Positions 1-8,815 of a stretch of 64,000 nt of DNA are shown here, one piece after another; the first letter of the stretch is position 1; each line of letters opens with the position of its first letter. Below the pieces are notes generated by a model. That model searched no databases and had not been told where the DNA came from. It saw only the letters and a list, made by a program, of their open reading frames with translations. Source of the stretch: Bacillus sp. SKDU12 (GTDB lineage Bacteria; Bacillota; Bacilli; Bacillales; Bacillaceae); the NCBI RefSeq assembly GCF_010093085.1, contig NZ_MSRC01000003.1:518525-582524 (forward strand), in the 5' to 3' direction. A program made the translations under genes and the position numbers.

Positions 1-1127
1 GTTATGCAGGCGGTGTCGGGAGCTTCTTCAAAGACGCCCTTAATGGCTCCAAGAAGCTTGTGAAAGGAGCCATTTCAGCAGGGAAGGGTGTTGTCAATAA
101 AGCGAAAGATGTTGCATCGGGTGCTATGGAAATGATCTTGAATGGCCCTGAGAAAATGATTAAGAACTTGTTTAAGGGTTTTATTCCTTTTAAGTCAGGA
201 AAAGGTGTGGACTCATTAGGAACTGGAATCCTCCAAACATTAAAAAATGGAGCTGGTCAGTTTTTAAAAAGCATTCTTCCGGATGCCGGGCTTTTCACAG
301 CTGATGCTTATAAGGGAGCGACAGGTTCTGCCCAGGTTCAAAAATGGGTAGCGGAAGCTGTTGGCATTGCTGGTGTACCATTCTCATGGGTTCCTGGCCT
401 GATCACCATTGCAATGAAAGAGTCTGGAGGGAATCCCAATGCAATAAACCTTACTGACTCAAATGCAAGAGCCGGTCATCCTTCTCGTGGGCTGATGCAG
501 ACTATCCCGAGTACATTTTCATCTAATGCGTTTCCTGGGCACAATAACATTTTGAATCCGGTTGATAATATACTGGCTGCAATCAATTACATCAAAGGTC
601 GCTATGGGGATATATCTAATCACCCTGGATTGAAGTCAATGGCTCGCGGCGGCCCGTATGTGGGATATGCAAAAGGAGGGACTTCTCCGGGGCGCGGTGG
701 CTCTAAATGGGCAATTCTAAACGAACGGGGCTTTGATGAAACTACAATCACAACAGACCCGACGTATCGAGAACGCAACATCGGTTTATGGGCACGTGTA
801 GGACGTGAGCTCGGTGTTCTTCCGTCACTTCAACAAGGGATGATTTCAAAGGCCCTTGTACTGCTTCAAAAAGCTTCAATGGCTAAAGTCGAGGCAGAGC
901 CGCAAACCAATGTGAATGTTGACATGAGCCGCGTGGTTGAGAATCAAGAGAAGCAAATCAGCATGATGAGCCAGCAAATAGATGCTCTCCAGCAAAACAT
1001 TCAGCTTTTGCAACAGCTTGTTTTGAAAGACAATCACACGTATATAGACGGGACAAGACTGGATCAAACCAGTGCGGACCGATATAACAAAAAACGTTAC
1101 AGAAACGGGGGTAAGCCTGCATGGTAA
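1..1127 (+). CDS. Phage tail tape measure protein, C-terminal part with lytic transglycosylase domain (5' partial)
   Basis: The frame is already open at base 3 and runs to the TAA at 1125-1127, so only about the last 375 residues of a much longer protein are here. A soluble lytic transglycosylase-like domain is visible: a helix with IAMKESGGNPNAIN (likely catalytic Glu), then RGLMQTIPSTF and a later NYIKGRYG motif, the order seen in SLT domains of tape measure proteins. The C-terminal ~100 residues are Gln-rich and probably coiled coil. Tape measure proteins set tail length, and the SLT domain would open peptidoglycan during DNA entry. The next gene starts inside this one (7-base overlap), as expected for Dit following the tape measure gene. 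The GTG at 60 is internal, not the true start. Confidence 0.88.
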   Translation, partial: YAGGVGSFFKDALNGSKKLVKGAISAGKGVVNKAKDVASGAMEMILNGPEKMIKNLFKGFIPFKSGKGVDSLGTGILQTLKNGAGQFLKSILPDAGLFTADAYKGATGSAQVQKWVAEAVGIAGVPFSWVPGLITIAMKESGGNPNAINLTDSNARAGHPSRGLMQTIPSTFSSNAFPGHNNILNPVDNILAAINYIKGRYGDISNHPGLKSMARGGPYVGYAKGGTSPGRGGSKWAILNERGFDETTITTDPTYRERNIGLWARVGRELGVLPSLQQGMISKALVLLQKASMAKVEAEPQTNVNVDMSRVVENQEKQISMMSQQIDALQQNIQLLQQLVLKDNHTYIDGTRLDQTSADRYNKKRYRNGGKPAW

Positions 1128-1960
1128 AACTGTTTATTGATTTCAATAACGGATTAGGGGAGCAAAGCCTTGACAGCTTACTCCCTCAATTTGAAGTATT
1201 AAGCTTTTTGCCGGAAGCTCCGAATATTAATCGGGAAACAATTACGATCCCTCGGCGGCACGGTTTGATTTTACCGCAGCATCCACGCGATGTGACTTAC
1301 GGGGAAAGAAAAATAAATGTTGAGTTTTATTTGAATGCGCTCAAGCATGAGAATTTTTATATGTACCGGCATCAGCTATATGCCCTATTGGTTAAGCCGT
1401 TTCCTTATTACATTTCTTCTGATCTTTGGCCGAATCGTCGTTTCCTTGTCACTTGTGACGGGAATTTCAGCATCCAAAAAGAGAAGGAGAAAACCTATAA
1501 CGATTTCTCTGTTGAGTTCACTAATATTACAGGGATGGCGGAATCAACTTTTACAACAAAAGATAAGCAGTATTTCACTAGAGCAAAGCGGACTTTTGGT
1601 ATGAACATCCCGCCTAATGATCAATTGAACTATTCTTTTAAGAATCAGAAACGTTTTTCTGTGTTTAATCCCGGCGATGTGCAGATAAATCCACTGGATC
1701 ATGATTACAATGTCTTGTTAAATGCTGCAGGTAAAAATGTAACATTGATCAATCATACTAATGATGAAAAGCTTACGATTGAACAGGAACTAAAGAAAAG
1801 TCAGCAGGTTTCTTTTCTCAAACAATATACAATCATTAATAACACGCCGATTAAAACATCTGGCCGGCTGCCGAGTCTTGAAATAGGATGGAATGAGTTT
1901 GAAGTTCAGAACACAAGTGACTTCACCATCCAATTCGATACTCGGCTTTATTATTTGTAA
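1121..1960 (+). CDS. Phage distal tail protein (Dit, siphovirus tail component family)
   Basis: This 279-residue protein has the length and position of Dit, the hub that joins the tail tube to the baseplate. It begins with MVKLFIDFNNG and carries PRRHGLILPQHPRDVTYGER near residue 45, typical of the Sipho_tail family N-terminal ring domain. The second half is beta-rich and ends DFTIQFDTRLYYL, resembling the galectin-like C-terminal part of this family. It overlaps the tape measure gene by 7 bases, consistent with translational coupling, and is followed 14 bases later by the Tal-type gene. Identification rests on motifs and gene order. Confidence 0.82.
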   Translation: MVKLFIDFNNGLGEQSLDSLLPQFEVLSFLPEAPNINRETITIPRRHGLILPQHPRDVTYGERKINVEFYLNALKHENFYMYRHQLYALLVKPFPYYISSDLWPNRRFLVTCDGNFSIQKEKEKTYNDFSVEFTNITGMAESTFTTKDKQYFTRAKRTFGMNIPPNDQLNYSFKNQKRFSVFNPGDVQINPLDHDYNVLLNAAGKNVTLINHTNDEKLTIEQELKKSQQVSFLKQYTIINNTPIKTSGRLPSLEIGWNEFEVQNTSDFTIQFDTRLYYL

Positions 1961-1974
1961 GAGGTGGTGGTTTT

Positions 1975-3678
1975 TTGGCTAAAGAAGATTTCATTAAACA
2001 AATAGCCGCCGACGCTCAAAGAGTTTATAAAAACCATCAAATTCTTGCTTCGTTAATCATTGCCCAGGGCTGTCTTGAGAGTGCATGGGGAACAAGTGAA
2101 CTTGCAACAAGAGGACACAACCTATTCGGCATGAAAGGCGAGTATAAGGGACAATATGTCACAATGATGACATGGGAAGTCATTAACGGTGAAAATGTTC
2201 AGGTTCCGGCAAAGTTTCGAAAATATCCCTCTTGGAAAGAGTCGATTGACGACTTAGCTAACCTGTATCTCAATGGTGTAAGCTGGGATAAAAATCATTA
2301 CAGGGCGGTTGTCGGAGAGACAGATTATCAAAAAGCTACAGCTGCGCTCGTAAAAGCTGGATATGCAACTGATCCAAATTATGCAACAAAGCTCAATAGC
2401 ATTATTTTCACGTATAAATTAACCAAATACGATACAACTGAGGGGCTGCCCGACAATCCGGATGAACCAAGTAATCCTGATCCGATCGTAGACCTGCCGA
2501 GCAAAGAGTATGACGGAAAAGATATTACGCTAAATCAGAGTCTCCCTAAAGATGTATATTTACCAAAGCTGCATGTGGCGAGTCAGGACGATTCACAAGC
2601 TATTGAAGTCATCGGCGCTGACCCGGATTTATTAGACGATACGACAGGGAAAAAGGACATTGAATTTACGATCACACGGACAGCTGATAATGGCACAGAA
2701 TACGACTTGCTTGTGAATGACAATATTCTTTATCTTGATGAGAAAAAATTCAATCATCAAAAGTATTTCATCACAGATATTGCAATTAACCAGGAAGGAA
2801 CACTTTCTAAAAAAGTAACAGCAAGCCACGTCTATGTTGTGACACTAAACAATCACTATGTAGAAGATACGATCAGTGGGACGTTTAACGTCAGGAAGAT
2901 GCTTGATTTTGTTTTTAAAGGCACAAAATTAAGGTACATCTTTATGGACAAAGAAAGTGAGTTCTCTAGCGTTGAACAAGAGAATTTCGGTGACAGATTC
3001 GGAAATGATCTGATGGATGAAATTGTGGAAGACTATGGCTTAGAATTAGATGTCGATAATTATAAAGTCTACGTGTATAAGAAAATGGGCAAACGAATAA
3101 ATCATACACTTGATACTCGATATAATATGCCTGGTATCACAATCAAAACCTCTACTCAAGGGTGTTCCACAAGAGCGAGGGGTTTTGGTGCAATTAAAGA
3201 AAACAGCAGCACAGACAGCAAAAAAACGGAGTATGTTTTTGAACCGGTATTGTACAAGCATCCTGACGAAGATAAATTTTTGATTGATGGTATGCCAAGA
3301 TGGGCGGAACCATTGCGGGATGAAAAATATAAAAAAGAGTCCAGTATGTTAGCCGCGTTGAAAAAGTACGTCAATCCATATCCACAGACGGAAATAGAAG
3401 TAGATTATGAATACATCTACGAGCCGAAGCTTTTAAAGATACAAGAGGATTTCTGGAAGGGTGACACACTGCATATTTTGGCTGACACATCATATGGCGT
3501 GACGTACGAAGATGATGTCCGTCTTTTGGCCATTCAATATAAACCATTGAATCCTTATGCAAAGCCGACACTGACATTTGCTAATTTCCGAAAAGATATT
3601 CAAGACATTCGGATGGAGCAAGAGAAGAGATTGAAAGATCAAAAGCGATATATGCAAAAACTAAGAATGATGATATGA
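1975..3678 (+). CDS. Tail-associated protein: N-terminal glucosaminidase fused to prophage endopeptidase tail (Tal) domain
   Basis: The start is TTG at 1975, supported by the Shine-Dalgarno GAGGTGG at 1961. Residues ~1-150 form a mannosyl-glycoprotein endo-beta-N-acetylglucosaminidase domain, with CLESAWGTSELA (likely catalytic Glu) and GHNLFGMKG. A proline-rich linker near residue 165 (DNPDEPSNPDPIVD) leads into a ~390-residue phage minor structural/Tal region containing YFITDI, TVSGTFNV-like and DVRLLAIQYKP segments, as in prophage tail endopeptidases. The protein would sit at the tail tip and degrade wall glycan on contact. With the SLT domain of the tape measure, the tail carries two glycan-cleaving activities. 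A terminator follows at 3678-3706. Confidence 0.82.
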   Translation: MAKEDFIKQIAADAQRVYKNHQILASLIIAQGCLESAWGTSELATRGHNLFGMKGEYKGQYVTMMTWEVINGENVQVPAKFRKYPSWKESIDDLANLYLNGVSWDKNHYRAVVGETDYQKATAALVKAGYATDPNYATKLNSIIFTYKLTKYDTTEGLPDNPDEPSNPDPIVDLPSKEYDGKDITLNQSLPKDVYLPKLHVASQDDSQAIEVIGADPDLLDDTTGKKDIEFTITRTADNGTEYDLLVNDNILYLDEKKFNHQKYFITDIAINQEGTLSKKVTASHVYVVTLNNHYVEDTISGTFNVRKMLDFVFKGTKLRYIFMDKESEFSSVEQENFGDRFGNDLMDEIVEDYGLELDVDNYKVYVYKKMGKRINHTLDTRYNMPGITIKTSTQGCSTRARGFGAIKENSSTDSKKTEYVFEPVLYKHPDEDKFLIDGMPRWAEPLRDEKYKKESSMLAALKKYVNPYPQTEIEVDYEYIYEPKLLKIQEDFWKGDTLHILADTSYGVTYEDDVRLLAIQYKPLNPYAKPTLTFANFRKDIQDIRMEQEKRLKDQKRYMQKLRMMI

Positions 3679-3706
3679 GCACTCTTACCAGGGTGCTTTT
3701 TGTTTT
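3678..3706 (+). terminator. Rho-independent terminator after the Tal gene
   Basis: AGCACTC and GGGTGCT form a stem around TTACCA and are followed by TTTTTGTTTT. It lies directly after the Tal stop codon and may lower readthrough into the receptor-binding genes. Confidence 0.7.
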
Positions 3707-3729
3707 GTTCTTGAAAGGAGAGTGATCTC

Positions 3730-5628
3730 ATGGTGATCAGATTAATAAAAGATTATGATTCTACAAAAGACTCACTGTATCTTGCGCAGCAGCGGGATGA
3801 CTTGGAAAGCATTGAAAATGAATTAAATGGACTATCCAATTCCATTGCTAATCATAAATCGGCTGTGACTGCTCATACGTCTTCCCAGGTGGCTCATGGC
3901 AGTGGACTGACAGTTTACGAGGAAATTGAAATAGCGAAAGCGCGGCTCCGCAACATTGTGTTAGAAGCGGATGGGACCAATATAAAAGAAACCATAGATG
4001 CTCGTGTAGATAAAAGAGGGAAAGTCTATCCTTCTTTACGTGATCACCTTGTCGCAAACGAAACTGATCTCGAAAACTTGGATTCAATGATTCAGAAGGA
4101 ATTGTCTTTTGACTTTACAACCGTTCCGCCGGTTTATCATACAAACTTGAATTTAGCAGATAAAACGGTGCTGCAGTGTTTTGTCATTGATGAATTGACT
4201 GGCGATATCTACGCCACACAAGTTGCCAGCGGCAACCAAGATAAAAGTGAAAGTTTCACCATTACCCGGATGAATCAAAACGGGGTGATGCTGGACAGCA
4301 TGACACTCATTCACGGCGGTCACGGTACCACAATTGGATTGGAACGGGAAAACGGGAAAGTGTATATCTGGTCCAACTATAATGTTGTCGATTCAAACGG
4401 AAACACTGTTGGCAACGATCTTGTGCGATTTCCTTATACAGCAGGGGCCACACTGAATGGCGGCAGCGGAGGCATTAAACGCTATAACAAATTCAACGAT
4501 TATTATACGATCCCTGTCATTGATAGAGAAAATGGCTTTATTGCGTTCCGAATCAGATTAAAAGACGATAATAGTTTGGTAGAACTTCGAAAATTAAGTG
4601 ATGTAAAAAACGGCGTAAATAAAGTGCTGGGAAAGGTAATCATTCCGAGTGACTTGTTTTATCTCCAAGGTTTCACAATAGATGGCTATGATTTGTACTG
4701 GTACACCGGAGATACAAACAACAAAACATATCCATGTGAAATCACACAATTTAGTTTTAAGGATGGAAGCTTGAAAAAGCGTATCTCCTGTAATTTTGGT
4801 TATGGGCCAGACGGCAAATACGAAGATGGTTTCCGAGAGCCTGAGTCAATCTTTTTATACAAGGACCCGAAGACAGGAAAGAAATCGCTATTCGCAGGTG
4901 TGGCGACGGGAGCCGTCGGAAAAAGACTTGCCAAGGTTTACGCCTACCATTCGAAAGAGAATGCAGCCAAATTTGGTATTGATTTAGCCAAAGGATATCA
5001 AGGGTATAAACTTACTCAAAATAATGGATATTCAAAGCGGCTCCCGGACGGCTTAAAGTCTTTAAAAGAATTCAGGCAGCCCGGTTTTTACTATATGCTG
5101 ACGACAGAAACAAAGACCCTTTCGGATCATCCGGACAGCGGTAACGCCGGATGGTGGTTAAACATTGCGCCGGCCGATCGTGCTGGATCAGTCATTCAAA
5201 CGTTAACCAGAAACGCAACAGCGCGGCCAATTAAGATTTTGACAAGAGTTGTAACAAATGACGGGAAAGTTGGCGATTGGTCAGAGGTTTCAGCCAGTGG
5301 AAAGCTGCCCTGGGCAGACCTGCCTTTAAAGAATGGCGCAAAGAACCCTGACAGCAACTATCGTCTACAATTTGCAGTACAGGGAGGTTTTCTTTTTGTA
5401 AGGGGCCGAGTTACCATTCCGCAAAAAGACGGCGTTGATTTTGCGACATTGCCTGTCAGTGCCCGCCCTAAAAAGAATACTTATAAAAGCTGCCCTGTAG
5501 CCGGAACAACAGGAGATAGAAAGATTGTTTTTCGATCAAATGGAAATATCTCTGCTCTCGGGCTATTTGCAAAAAGCGCGTCGAATGCAACATACACCTA
5601 TATTGATGAAATCATCAAGCTGGATTAA
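3730..5628 (+). CDS. Phage receptor-binding/tail fibre protein with beta-propeller-like domain
   Basis: ATG at 3730 follows the Shine-Dalgarno GGAGAG. The 632-residue protein has a helical N-terminus (~1-125, repeated SxxLAQQRDDLESIENEL-like heptads) that probably trimerises and docks to the baseplate. Residues ~130-420 are beta-rich with ENGKVYIWSNYN, ENGFIAFRI and GYDLYWYTG repeats, resembling the five-bladed propeller often annotated as 'teichoic acid biosynthesis protein' in Bacillus phages. Residues ~430-520 resemble a tail-fibre domain with GNAGWWLNI. The last ~105 residues (PWADLPLKNGAKN to YIDEIIKLD) resemble the end of the second fibre gene at 6135. Wall teichoic acid or another surface glycan is the likely ligand, by inference. 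Confidence 0.72.
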   Translation: MVIRLIKDYDSTKDSLYLAQQRDDLESIENELNGLSNSIANHKSAVTAHTSSQVAHGSGLTVYEEIEIAKARLRNIVLEADGTNIKETIDARVDKRGKVYPSLRDHLVANETDLENLDSMIQKELSFDFTTVPPVYHTNLNLADKTVLQCFVIDELTGDIYATQVASGNQDKSESFTITRMNQNGVMLDSMTLIHGGHGTTIGLERENGKVYIWSNYNVVDSNGNTVGNDLVRFPYTAGATLNGGSGGIKRYNKFNDYYTIPVIDRENGFIAFRIRLKDDNSLVELRKLSDVKNGVNKVLGKVIIPSDLFYLQGFTIDGYDLYWYTGDTNNKTYPCEITQFSFKDGSLKKRISCNFGYGPDGKYEDGFREPESIFLYKDPKTGKKSLFAGVATGAVGKRLAKVYAYHSKENAAKFGIDLAKGYQGYKLTQNNGYSKRLPDGLKSLKEFRQPGFYYMLTTETKTLSDHPDSGNAGWWLNIAPADRAGSVIQTLTRNATARPIKILTRVVTNDGKVGDWSEVSASGKLPWADLPLKNGAKNPDSNYRLQFAVQGGFLFVRGRVTIPQKDGVDFATLPVSARPKKNTYKSCPVAGTTGDRKIVFRSNGNISALGLFAKSASNATYTYIDEIIKLD

Positions 5629-5643
5629 AAAGGGGTGTCTCAT

Positions 5644-5952
5644 ATGGAATATGAACAAATGTGGGCTTATCAATATGATGAAAACTATATTTATGATTGC
5701 CCGGTTGAAATTCAATACATCGAAGATGATGACGGAAACGTAAAGCGTGTTGTTCCGGAAAATGCAACTGAGATCAGTCCAGGCGACTTGGTGCTGGCTA
5801 AATGGACGGGAACAGAATGGGTAGAAAGCGCATCGGCTGAATACATTGAGTCGCTTGTGACAGCTGATTCAGCTGAAGAAAGCGATGGGACAAAGGCGCT
5901 GAAAGCTGTTGCCGATATACTTGAAACGATGGTAAGGGGTGATGCGGGATGA
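5644..5952 (+). CDS. Small phage tail accessory protein (XkdW-like position), first copy
   Basis: The ATG at 5644 is preferred over an in-frame GTG at 5635 because AAAAGGGG at 5628-5635 is spaced correctly for it and overlaps the GTG. The ~102-residue acidic protein begins MEYEQMWAYQYDENY and has VPENATEISPGDLVL followed by WTGTEWVES and EYIESL. That order matches IPENSTSIPP, EKQEWIEK and KYKDSL in the protein at 7732, so the two appear paralogous. It ends in an ATGA overlap with the XkdX gene. Function is unknown; it sits between a fibre gene and an XkdX gene, like XkdW of PBSX. Confidence 0.7.
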   Translation: MEYEQMWAYQYDENYIYDCPVEIQYIEDDDGNVKRVVPENATEISPGDLVLAKWTGTEWVESASAEYIESLVTADSAEESDGTKALKAVADILETMVRGDAG

Positions 5953-6122
5953 GCAGCCCTTTTTATAATGCCATCAAGACGTGTTATCTATCAGGGTATT
6001 GGGACAGCAAGGAGGAGCTTCTTTCTATGGCTGTGGATCAAGGCAAGATAACAGAAGAGGAAATGAATGAGATCAAAGGGCTCCGACAGGCTGACAAAGG
6101 ATCTCCTTCTATAGAAGAGTAA
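5949..6122 (+). CDS. XkdX family phage protein, first copy (57 aa)
   Basis: This short frame starts at the ATG overlapping the previous stop (ATGA) and ends at TAA 6120-6122. It reads MSSPFYNAIKTCYLSGYWDSK, then DQGKITEEEMNEI, matching the XkdX family pattern of a short aromatic N-terminal helix, a Y-x-x-G-x-(W/Y) turn and a K-I-T-x-E-(Q/E) motif. XkdX proteins occur next to tail fibre genes in PBSX-like and other Firmicute prophages, but their role is not settled. A second member is at 8100-8273. Confidence 0.75.
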   Translation: MSSPFYNAIKTCYLSGYWDSKEELLSMAVDQGKITEEEMNEIKGLRQADKGSPSIEE

Positions 6123-6134
6123 AGGAGAGACACT

Positions 6135-7718
6135 ATGCCATACAAAGATGAATCACTTACTTTTACGATCAATGGCCGGCGCAAAAGCCCGGTACAAACA
6201 AACATCCAATATACAACTCAAGACAAAGGAACAGCAAAACTGTCATTCCAGCTTATGAAAGACGGGGTTCCCCTTCCGTTATCCGCGGCAGTGGTGAAGC
6301 TCGTCCTTTTAATGTCTGACGGCAGCCGATTTGTTCGAAATATTGAAATCACTGATAAATTGAACGGCAGGCTGTCGTATGTTCTATCTGATGAAGAAAT
6401 CAGACACGTTGGGACCGTTCAAGCTGAGCTTGATGTCTCCTACACAAATCAGCAGGCCATGTCGATCCATGAGTTTTCATTTGAGATTAAGAAAGCACTT
6501 ATTGACACTGATATTCTGCCGAGCGTGGAGTACTATATAGATGATTTTGAGTCCTTAAAAAATAAGATCAACGAGCTTTATAACGAGACCATCCAGACGG
6601 TTGAAGAGCTGCGAAAAAAATTTGAGGATTTAGAGAACATTGAAACGAAAGACGGTGCACAGAAAAAGGCTGATGCTGTTCAGGCTAATTTAGATACCCA
6701 TAAAAATGACAAGTCCAATCCTCATGGGGTGACAAAAACTCAGGTAGGGTTGGGGAACGTAGACAACGTGCAGCAAGCAACAAAAGCAGAATTCAATACG
6801 CACAATACGGATTCTACGCGTCATATCACGTCCACAGAGCGTTCAAACTGGAATGCGAAAGAAACGACAACGGGAGCACAAAACAAGGCAGATACTGCCG
6901 AAAAAAACGCAAAAACGTATACTGATCAACACATTAATAATAAGAGCAATCCCCACGGGGTGACAAAAGGTCAAGTCGGGCTTGGGAATGTTACCAATGA
7001 CAAACAGGCAACCAAAACAGAATTTGATACGCATGTAAAAGATGGGACTGTCCATATATCTGCAGCAGAACGCACAAAGTGGAACGGTGCTCAGCTTTTC
7101 AAAATCACAAATGATGTTGGAGGGGTCTTGATTTCAATCGCTGATACAGACGATTTTCTGGACAGAATTGTGAAAGCAGGCAAGACGTTCGGAACGTTTT
7201 ATTCCACTGGGAAGCCTTTAAATGCTCCCTCCACTTTATCAACAAGGGGTTTTTTTCACTTCACATCACTTGATAGTAATGGTAACGGTACTTTTGGCTA
7301 TGTCGTGGCTATAGATTATAAGAATAATATGTATTCAAACTATGTTGACGGTAATTTAGGCTGGTCAGGTTGGCAGCGACTTCTCACTGAAAATGATACT
7401 GACAGTGTTCCCTGGTTAAATGCGACCTACAAAAACGGAGCAAAGACAGGAGAAAGGCAACTTCAATATAAAAAACAGGCTGGTGCCCTTCATCTTACTG
7501 GTCACATCGTAACAGATCGTGAAGTGGTTTGCGCATCTATTCCAAGTAGTTTTGCACCGTCAAAGGGTGCAGTGAAAATGGTGGGAGTTAGCGGGACAAC
7601 AGGAATGGCCAAACTGATTGTTTTCTCATCAGGAGACATTAAGCTCACAGGACTTATATCAAATGAAACAAACAGCGTGACTGGATACTACATTGATGAA
7701 GTTATCCCATTAAACTAA
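6135..7718 (+). CDS. BppU-type baseplate upper protein / tail fibre with phage tail repeats
   Basis: ATG at 6135 follows AAAGGAGAG. Residues ~1-145 match the BppU N-terminal domain (FTINGRRKSPVQTNIQYTTQ, LMSDGSRFVRNIEI, SFEIKKALIDTDILPSVEYY), which plugs receptor-binding proteins into the baseplate. A coiled coil follows, then two copies of the tail-fibre motif NPHGVTKxQVGLGNVxN (near residues 197 and 274), each with a T-H-x-x-D-x-T-x-H-I-(T/S) helix after it. A DUF-like fibre domain with GTFYSTGKPLNAP follows, and then the ~100-residue C-terminal module (PWLNATYKNGAK to YIDEVIPLN) shared with the protein at 3730. Its role is host attachment. Confidence 0.8.
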   Translation: MPYKDESLTFTINGRRKSPVQTNIQYTTQDKGTAKLSFQLMKDGVPLPLSAAVVKLVLLMSDGSRFVRNIEITDKLNGRLSYVLSDEEIRHVGTVQAELDVSYTNQQAMSIHEFSFEIKKALIDTDILPSVEYYIDDFESLKNKINELYNETIQTVEELRKKFEDLENIETKDGAQKKADAVQANLDTHKNDKSNPHGVTKTQVGLGNVDNVQQATKAEFNTHNTDSTRHITSTERSNWNAKETTTGAQNKADTAEKNAKTYTDQHINNKSNPHGVTKGQVGLGNVTNDKQATKTEFDTHVKDGTVHISAAERTKWNGAQLFKITNDVGGVLISIADTDDFLDRIVKAGKTFGTFYSTGKPLNAPSTLSTRGFFHFTSLDSNGNGTFGYVVAIDYKNNMYSNYVDGNLGWSGWQRLLTENDTDSVPWLNATYKNGAKTGERQLQYKKQAGALHLTGHIVTDREVVCASIPSSFAPSKGAVKMVGVSGTTGMAKLIVFSSGDIKLTGLISNETNSVTGYYIDEVIPLN

Positions 7719-7731
7719 AGGAGGGAGTATA

Positions 7732-8100
7732 TTGATTCAAATATACCCATACGACTCAGAAGGTTTTTTCCTTGGTCAGCCGGAGACTCTGTATCCTGAT
7801 CCTGGAACGGGACAGTATAAAATCCCCGAAAACTCAACAAGCATCCCTCCTGTGAAAGATGGACAAGGTATGTGGCGCCCTTGGTTTGACAGTGAAAAAC
7901 AGGAGTGGATTGAAAAAGCAGATCAAAAATATAAAGATAGTTTGAAGGGGCCGGATGATCCTCCATCTGCTGTTGATCAATTAAAGGCGCAAAGTGCAGC
8001 AACAATGGTGCAGCTGGCCGAAGCTCAAAATTTAATAGAGTCTCAAGCTAAAATGATTGCGGACTTGTTTTTGATGCTGGCTAAAGGAGGGGAAACGTAA
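7732..8100 (+). CDS. Small phage tail accessory protein (XkdW-like position), second copy
   Basis: The start is TTG at 7732, set by GGAGGGAG at 7721-7728. The 122-residue protein opens MIQIYPYDSEGFFLGQPETL and has IPENSTSIPP, PWFDSEKQEWIEK and KYKDSL, paralleling the protein at 5644. It adds a C-terminal helix (SAATMVQLAEAQNLIESQ) likely to coil. Proteins of this shape are common before XkdX genes in Bacillus prophages. No enzymatic motif is seen. Its TAA overlaps the ATG of the next gene. Confidence 0.7.
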   Translation: MIQIYPYDSEGFFLGQPETLYPDPGTGQYKIPENSTSIPPVKDGQGMWRPWFDSEKQEWIEKADQKYKDSLKGPDDPPSAVDQLKAQSAATMVQLAEAQNLIESQAKMIADLFLMLAKGGET

Positions 8101-8273
8101 TGGATTGGTTTACAAATATCAAGACCATTTATGGATGGGGGAGGCAGTATTACACAAACGCTGACGTTGCTCGTTTTGTTGTCTTGAAGAGAATCACAGA
8201 AGAACAATATAAAGAAATCACCGGCCTGACCTATCCAGCTACAGAGCCGGTTGTCATAGATTTAGGAAGTTAA
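8100..8273 (+). CDS. XkdX family phage protein, second copy (57 aa)
   Basis: The start is coupled to the previous stop (TAATG), and the TAA is at 8271-8273. The protein reads MDWFTNIKTIYGWGRQYYTN, then RFVVLKRITEEQYKEITG, the classic XkdX pattern (W-F-x-x-I-K-x-x-Y and K-x-I-T-x-E-Q-Y). It closes the second fibre/accessory/XkdX module. A terminator directly follows, separating the tail genes from the lysis genes. Confidence 0.8.
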   Translation: MDWFTNIKTIYGWGRQYYTNADVARFVVLKRITEEQYKEITGLTYPATEPVVIDLGS

Positions 8274-8274
8274 C

Positions 8275-8300
8275 AAACACCCATTGAGGTGTTTTTATTT
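8275..8300 (+). terminator. Terminator between tail and lysis genes
   Basis: AACACC and GGTGTT pair around CATTGA and are followed by TTTTATTTT. Confidence 0.75.
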
Positions 8301-8324
8301 TGCCATGAGGGAGGTGAGGGCTTT

Positions 8325-8537
8325 ATGGAAATGGATATTACACAGTATTTAATCACTCAGGGGCCCTTTGCTGTGTTGTTTTGCTGGCTCCTATTCTATG
8401 TCATGAAAACGAGTAAAGAAAGGGAAGCAAAACTCTATAATCAAATTGATTCCCAAAATGAAGTCTTGGGGAAGTTCAGTGAAAAGTATGATGTTGTAAT
8501 TGAAAAGCTCGACAAAATTGAAAGCAAAGTACAATAG
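8325..8537 (+). CDS. bhlA: BhlA/UviB-type holin-like protein
   Basis: The ATG at 8325 is preferred to the in-frame upstream start at 8289 because GGAGGTGAGGG precedes it and the SP-beta BhlA protein begins MEMDITQYL as here. The 70-residue product has one N-terminal transmembrane segment ([15 protein letters not shown]), a basic turn ([13 protein letters not shown]) and a C-terminal coiled helix ([14 protein letters not shown]). BhlA is a holin-like lysis protein of SP-beta, also related to clostridial UviB. It precedes bhlB and the amidase, the usual SP-beta lysis order. Confidence 0.9.
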   Translation: MEMDITQYLITQGPFAVLFCWLLFYVMKTSKEREAKLYNQIDSQNEVLGKFSEKYDVVIEKLDKIESKVQ

Positions 8538-8551
8538 GAGGAATAAACATT

Positions 8552-8815
8552 ATGAAAAAATATGACAAAGGCACGGTCATTCGGACGGTGCTTCTTTTGA
8601 TTGCACTTATTAACCAAACAATGCTGATGTTCGGTAAATCACCTTTGGAGATTACGGAAGACCAAGTTAATCAGCTTGCGGATGCTCTTTACACTGCTGG
8701 TTCTCTAATCTTTACTATCGGGACTACAGCTGCAGCATGGTTCAAAAATAACTATGTGACTACAAGAGGTCACCAGCAAAAAGCAGTTCTCAAACAAAAT
8801 AATCTAACAAAATGA
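8552..8815 (+). CDS. bhlB: BhlB-type phage holin (holin family 1)
   Basis: ATG at 8552 follows AGGAGG. This 87-residue protein has transmembrane helices at ~9-28 ([19 protein letters not shown]) and ~50-66 ([15 protein letters not shown]) and a basic tail ending [15 protein letters not shown], matching SP-beta BhlB and the phi-LC3/holin-1 family. Holins make the membrane lesion that releases the endolysin. It lies between bhlA and the amidase and is followed by a terminator-like hairpin. Confidence 0.9.
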   Translation: MKKYDKGTVIRTVLLLIALINQTMLMFGKSPLEITEDQVNQLADALYTAGSLIFTIGTTAAAWFKNNYVTTRGHQQKAVLKQNNLTK

